Shown: piece after piece, positions 61,140 through 64,000 of the stretch
Layout: every line of letters begins with the position of its first letter
How positions within the stretch are numbered: position 1 is the stretch's first letter
From: Paraburkholderia atlantica
GTDB lineage: Bacteria > Pseudomonadota > Gammaproteobacteria > Burkholderiales > Burkholderiaceae
Length of the DNA stretch: 64,000 nt
Direction: 5' to 3'
Assembly (NCBI RefSeq): GCF_009362785.1
Contig: NZ_WHNQ01000020.1
Coordinates: forward strand, 1 to 64,000
Translations under genes and position numbers: made by a program
Notes under the pieces: generated by a model
The model's input: only the letters and a program-made list of their open reading frames with translations
Database searches by the model: none
What the model was told of the DNA's origin: nothing

Positions 61140-62789
61140 ATGACGGACAATCCGGCGAGAAGCGGTGCGCCCAAGGTCACTCACGCGGATAAGGGCACGC
61201 GACACGATGCCGACGTGCTCGTGATCGGCGGCGGTCCCGCCGGCACGTGGGCGGCGATCAGCGCGTCCGCGCGCGGCGCGCGAGTCGTGCTTGCGGACAA
61301 AGGCTTCTGCGGCACGTCGGGCGCGACCGCGCCTGCGGGCACCGGCGTCTGGTATGTGCCGCCGGACGGGGCATCGCGCGCTGCCGCGAAAGCGAGCCGC
61401 TTCAAGCTCGGCGGCGAACTCGCGGACCAGGCGTGGATGGATCGCGTGCTGGAGCAGACTTGGCTGAACGTGCAGCAACTGGCGGAGTGGGGCTATCCGT
61501 TTCCGTTCGACGAAGCCGGCACCGAGCGGCGCACGTCGCTGCAAGGGCCTGAATACATGCGGCTGATGCGCAAGCGCGTCAAGGAAGCAGGCGTGCGTAT
61601 CTTGGACCAAAGCCCCGCGCTCGAACTGCTGATCGACGAGGACGGCACGGTGTCGGGTGCTGCGGGTGTCGATCGTCAGGCGGGGCAGCCGTGGCTCACG
61701 CGCGCGGGCGCAGTGGTGATCGCGACCGGCGGCTGCGCGTTTCTCAGCAACGCGCTCGGCTGCAACGTGTTGACGGGCGACGGCCAGCTGATGGCCGCCG
61801 AAGTGGGCGCGGTTCTGTCGGGCATGGAGTTCTCGAATGCGTATGGACTTGGGCCCGCGTTTTCGTCGGTGACCAAATCGCTGTTTTACAACTGGGCGAC
61901 TTTCTACTACCGCGACGGATCGGCGATTCCCGGCGCGGGATCGTCTCATGGGCGCGGTGTGATCGCTCAGGTTCTGGAGAGCCAGCCGGTGTACGCGCGC
62001 CTCGATCGCGCCGACGAACAGATCCGCGCATGGATGCGCAAGGCGCAGTCCAATTTCTTTCTGCCGTTCGACCGTCAGGGCATCGACCCATTCGCGCAGC
62101 GGTTTCCCGTTACGCTGCGCCTCGAAGGCACGGTGCGTGGAACCGGTGGTCTGCATCTGATCGACGAGTCCTGCGCGACGTCCGCCGAGGGCTTGTATGC
62201 GGCGGGCGATGCGGCCACGCGCGAGTTCATCTGCGGCGGCTTTACCGGAGGCGGCAGCCATAACGCGGCGTGGGCGATGTCGTCCGGCCTTTGGGCTGGC
62301 GCGGGCGCGGCGGATTACGCGCGCTCACGAGGAGCTGCTGCGCGCTCAACATGCATCGTGCGCGCGGGAGGCGTCGCGCTACGCGACGGCGGAGGCAGTG
62401 CGCCTTACGACGTGGACGAAGTCATTCGCGGCGTGCAACAGGAGGTCTTTCCGACGCAACGCAACTGGACGCGCGACGGCGCGCTGCTCGAAGACTCGCT
62501 GACGCGTTTGGACACGCTGTGGCAGCGCGTACGCCGTGCGGCGCCCGCACGCAGCGCACTGGAGACCGTGCGTGCCCGCGAGGCCGCGGCGATGCTGGCG
62601 ACCTCGCGCTGGATGTATCGCAGCGCGTTGCAACGCACCGAGACGCGCGGCATGCATCGGCGGAAGGAACATCCGTCGCTTGACCCGGCTCAGCGTGAAC
62701 GCTTGTTGAGCAGCGGGCTGGACAGAGTGTGGGTCGAAAAACTGGATGCGCGACGCTCGGCGGATCTCGTCAAAGGAGTGGCCGCATGA
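61140..62789 (+). CDS. FAD-binding fumarate reductase/AprA-like flavoprotein
   Basis: The 549-residue protein starts at 61140 behind ACAGGAGA. Its FAD-binding site is ADVLVIGGGPAGTWAAISASARGARVVLADKG, and the second flavin-binding block is GLYAAGDAATREFICGGFTGGGSHNAAWAMSSG (read in parts). This is the fold of the succinate dehydrogenase, fumarate reductase and APS reductase flavoprotein subunits. The catalytic Arg pair of fumarate reductase is not obvious. It is coupled to a two-cluster ferredoxin by an ATGA overlap, giving an AprAB-like pair. The role in sulfur metabolism is inferred from the adjacent sulfonate transporter and dioxygenase; sulfur-compound reduction or dehydrogenation is possible. 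Confidence 0.85.
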   Translation: MTDNPARSGAPKVTHADKGTRHDADVLVIGGGPAGTWAAISASARGARVVLADKGFCGTSGATAPAGTGVWYVPPDGASRAAAKASRFKLGGELADQAWMDRVLEQTWLNVQQLAEWGYPFPFDEAGTERRTSLQGPEYMRLMRKRVKEAGVRILDQSPALELLIDEDGTVSGAAGVDRQAGQPWLTRAGAVVIATGGCAFLSNALGCNVLTGDGQLMAAEVGAVLSGMEFSNAYGLGPAFSSVTKSLFYNWATFYYRDGSAIPGAGSSHGRGVIAQVLESQPVYARLDRADEQIRAWMRKAQSNFFLPFDRQGIDPFAQRFPVTLRLEGTVRGTGGLHLIDESCATSAEGLYAAGDAATREFICGGFTGGGSHNAAWAMSSGLWAGAGAADYARSRGAAARSTCIVRAGGVALRDGGGSAPYDVDEVIRGVQQEVFPTQRNWTRDGALLEDSLTRLDTLWQRVRRAAPARSALETVRAREAAAMLATSRWMYRSALQRTETRGMHRRKEHPSLDPAQRERLLSSGLDRVWVEKLDARRSADLVKGVAA

Positions 62790-63103
62790 TCGAGATTGTC
62801 GATAGCGAGCGCTGCACCGGCTGCAAAATCTGCGTGCGCGTGTGTCCGATCAACGTGTTCGATGTCGTGCCGGACGGCCCGCCGCGTATCGCGCGTCAGA
62901 GCGATTGCCAGACGTGCTTCATCTGCGAGCTGTATTGCCCGGAGGATGCGCTCTTCGTCGCGCCGCAAGTCGAGCCGTTGCCTAAGGGGGAGATGCGTCC
63001 CGTCGAATTCGGTCAGTACCGTCGCGCGATCGGCTGGGGACGCGACCGGCAGCCTACCGCCGATCAGGACGCGAGTTTCGAATTGCTGGCTCGTGTTCAT
63101 TGA
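62786..63103 (+). CDS. Two-cluster [4Fe-4S] ferredoxin (AprB-like)
   Basis: The 105-residue protein starts at MIEIVDSERCTGCKICVRVCPINVFDVV. An upstream Met at 62729 lacks a good context, while AAAGGAG precedes the start at 62786. The two cluster motifs are Cys10-Cys13-Cys16-Cys20-Pro and Cys41-Cys44-Cys47-Cys51-Pro, eight cysteines for two [4Fe-4S] clusters. The C-terminal extension (PLPKGEMRPVEFGQYRRAIGW) is of the AprB kind. It overlaps the flavoprotein stop and probably passes electrons to or from it. Confidence 0.9.
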   Translation: MIEIVDSERCTGCKICVRVCPINVFDVVPDGPPRIARQSDCQTCFICELYCPEDALFVAPQVEPLPKGEMRPVEFGQYRRAIGWGRDRQPTADQDASFELLARVH

Positions 63104-63179
63104 ACGGCATAAGGCTTCGAGGCGCTGTCACGTTGGCGGGGTGTTCGCGAGCTTTCGTACATGTCATGCAGGGCGCCGC

Positions 63180-63935
63180 TCACGCCACCGCACGGGCCTT
63201 TTCGCTGAGTTCCGCTTCAACGCCGAGACTCGCCAGGAGTCGTTCGCGTAATTCGACCACGCGCGCCTCGCGCCGCGGTTGCGTGGCGGGCAAGCCGACC
63301 GTCACGTCGACGACAAGCTTGCCCTGATCCAGCACCACGACGCGGTCGGCAAGATGAATGGCTTCATCGACGTCGTGCGTGACGAGTAGCACCGCGGGCC
63401 GATGCCGGTCGCACAGACGCCGCAGCAACGCATGCATGCGCAGACGGGTCAGCGCGTCGAGCGCGCCGAACGGTTCGTCGGCGAGCAGCAGTTCCGGCTC
63501 GCGCGCCAGTGCCCGCGCGAGCGCGACGCGCTGTTGCTCGCCGCCCGAGAGTTCCTGCGGCCAGGCCCGCTCGCGCCCGGCGAGACCCACTTCGGTCAGC
63601 GCCTCGCGCGCCCGTTCCTGCGGCCGTTCGACGGCAAGCCCGAACGTGACGTTCTCGACGAGCCGCTTCCACGGCAGCAGGCGCGCGTCCTGGAACACCA
63701 CGGACAGCCTGTCCGGCACCGCGAGACTGCCGCCGCCCGCGACCTCATGATCGAGTCCCGCCAGCGCGCGCAGAAAGGTGCTCTTGCCCGAGCCGCTGCG
63801 GCCCAGCATGGCGACGAACTCGCCGCGCTGGATATTCAGATCGATACGATCGAGAATCGTGCGATCGCCGAAACGGCGCATGAGGCCACGCACGCTGACG
63901 ACGCTCAAGTTCAGTCCGCCAGGGTTTTCCGCCAT
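63180..63935 (-). CDS. ssuB: Sulfonate-type ABC transporter ATPase (SsuB-like), second copy
   Basis: The 251-residue ATPase has Walker A GRSGSGKSTFLRALAGL, signature LSGGEQQRVALARALAREP, Walker B LLLADEPFGALDALTRLRM and the switch LLVTHDVDEAIHLADRVVVL. The start overlaps the preceding permease gene by 25 bases. This is the ATPase of a second SsuBC transporter read leftwards. The remnants at 40030 and 46116 are more similar to this than to the ATPase at 59452. The gene is in convergent orientation with the ferredoxin gene. Confidence 0.93.
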   Translation of the reverse strand: MAENPGGLNLSVVSVRGLMRRFGDRTILDRIDLNIQRGEFVAMLGRSGSGKSTFLRALAGLDHEVAGGGSLAVPDRLSVVFQDARLLPWKRLVENVTFGLAVERPQERAREALTEVGLAGRERAWPQELSGGEQQRVALARALAREPELLLADEPFGALDALTRLRMHALLRRLCDRHRPAVLLVTHDVDEAIHLADRVVVLDQGKLVVDVTVGLPATQPRREARVVELRERLLASLGVEAELSEKARAVA

Positions 63936-64000
63936 GTCAGCACTCTCCGTTGCAATAGCCGCACCAGGGCGTCCGAGGTCAGGCCCAGCAGAGCATACAG
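63911..64000 (-). CDS. ssuC: SsuC-type permease, C-terminal end (partial)
   Basis: The minus strand at the window edge encodes LYALLGLTSDALVRLLQRRV, ending LTWRKTLAD and a TGA at 63911-63913. This is the normal C-terminus of SsuC permeases (GLTSDALVRLLERR). It overlaps the ATPase start by 25 bases in another frame. The rest of the gene lies outside the window. Confidence 0.85.
   Translation of the reverse strand: MYALLGLTSDALVRLLQRRVLTWRKTLAD

Overview
The window is high-GC, gene-dense DNA of Burkholderiaceae type, most likely Paraburkholderia or a close relative. The placement rests on codon bias, an extra groESL copy under a CIRCE element, a DUF3701-type integrase at the left edge, and many LysR regulators. 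No rRNA, tRNA or CRISPR array was found.

Nearly everything from about 5 kb to the right edge looks like one very large accessory island for scavenging sulfur from organic compounds. Left edge (1-5 kb): truncated integrase, secreted TIGR03118 protein, and a divergent GST/LysR pair. 5-13.7 kb: orphan oligopeptide-type binding protein, a DszC/SfnB-like flavin oxygenase, a DUF3088 protein and three NtaA/DszA-type flavin monooxygenases, with a truncated groEL between the last two. 13.7-24.6 kb: a LysR-FMO-CMD-AhpD operon (minus) and a LivJ paralogue, facing a livJ-livHM-livG-livF transporter (plus) and a VOC protein. 24.8-40 kb: a Dpp-type importer (plus) converges on a seven-gene minus operon. 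That operon encodes an SfnB/DszC-like enzyme, an SfnG/RutA-like monooxygenase, a DszB-like desulfinase, two binding proteins, an aldo/keto reductase and an amidase.

40-51 kb holds OsmC, TauD, nitroreductase, a fifth flavin monooxygenase, groESL, another acyl-CoA-dehydrogenase-like oxygenase and an AhpD-type peroxidase. It also holds decayed remnants: two ssuB fragments, a c-type cytochrome with an in-frame stop, and a CmcJ-like gene. 51-56.3 kb is a family 2A encapsulin operon: rhodanese, serine O-acetyltransferase, XRE regulator, encapsulin shell and cysteine desulfurase cargo with a long disordered N-terminus. 57.4-64 kb carries a TauD dioxygenase, SsuABC-type transporter, AprA-like flavoprotein plus 2x[4Fe-4S] ferredoxin, and the start of a second SsuB/SsuC pair.

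The inferred logic is import of sulfonates, sulfones or thioethers, flavin- or Fe(II)-dependent C-S cleavage to sulfite, and assimilation into cysteine. Cysteine sulfur would then be handled inside an encapsulin compartment. The most notable observations are the C-A-B ordered dsz-like triad with the DszB active-site residues conserved, the encapsulin operon within the same island, and a near-identical 60-80 bp promoter module in front of two unlinked enzyme genes with a weaker third copy.
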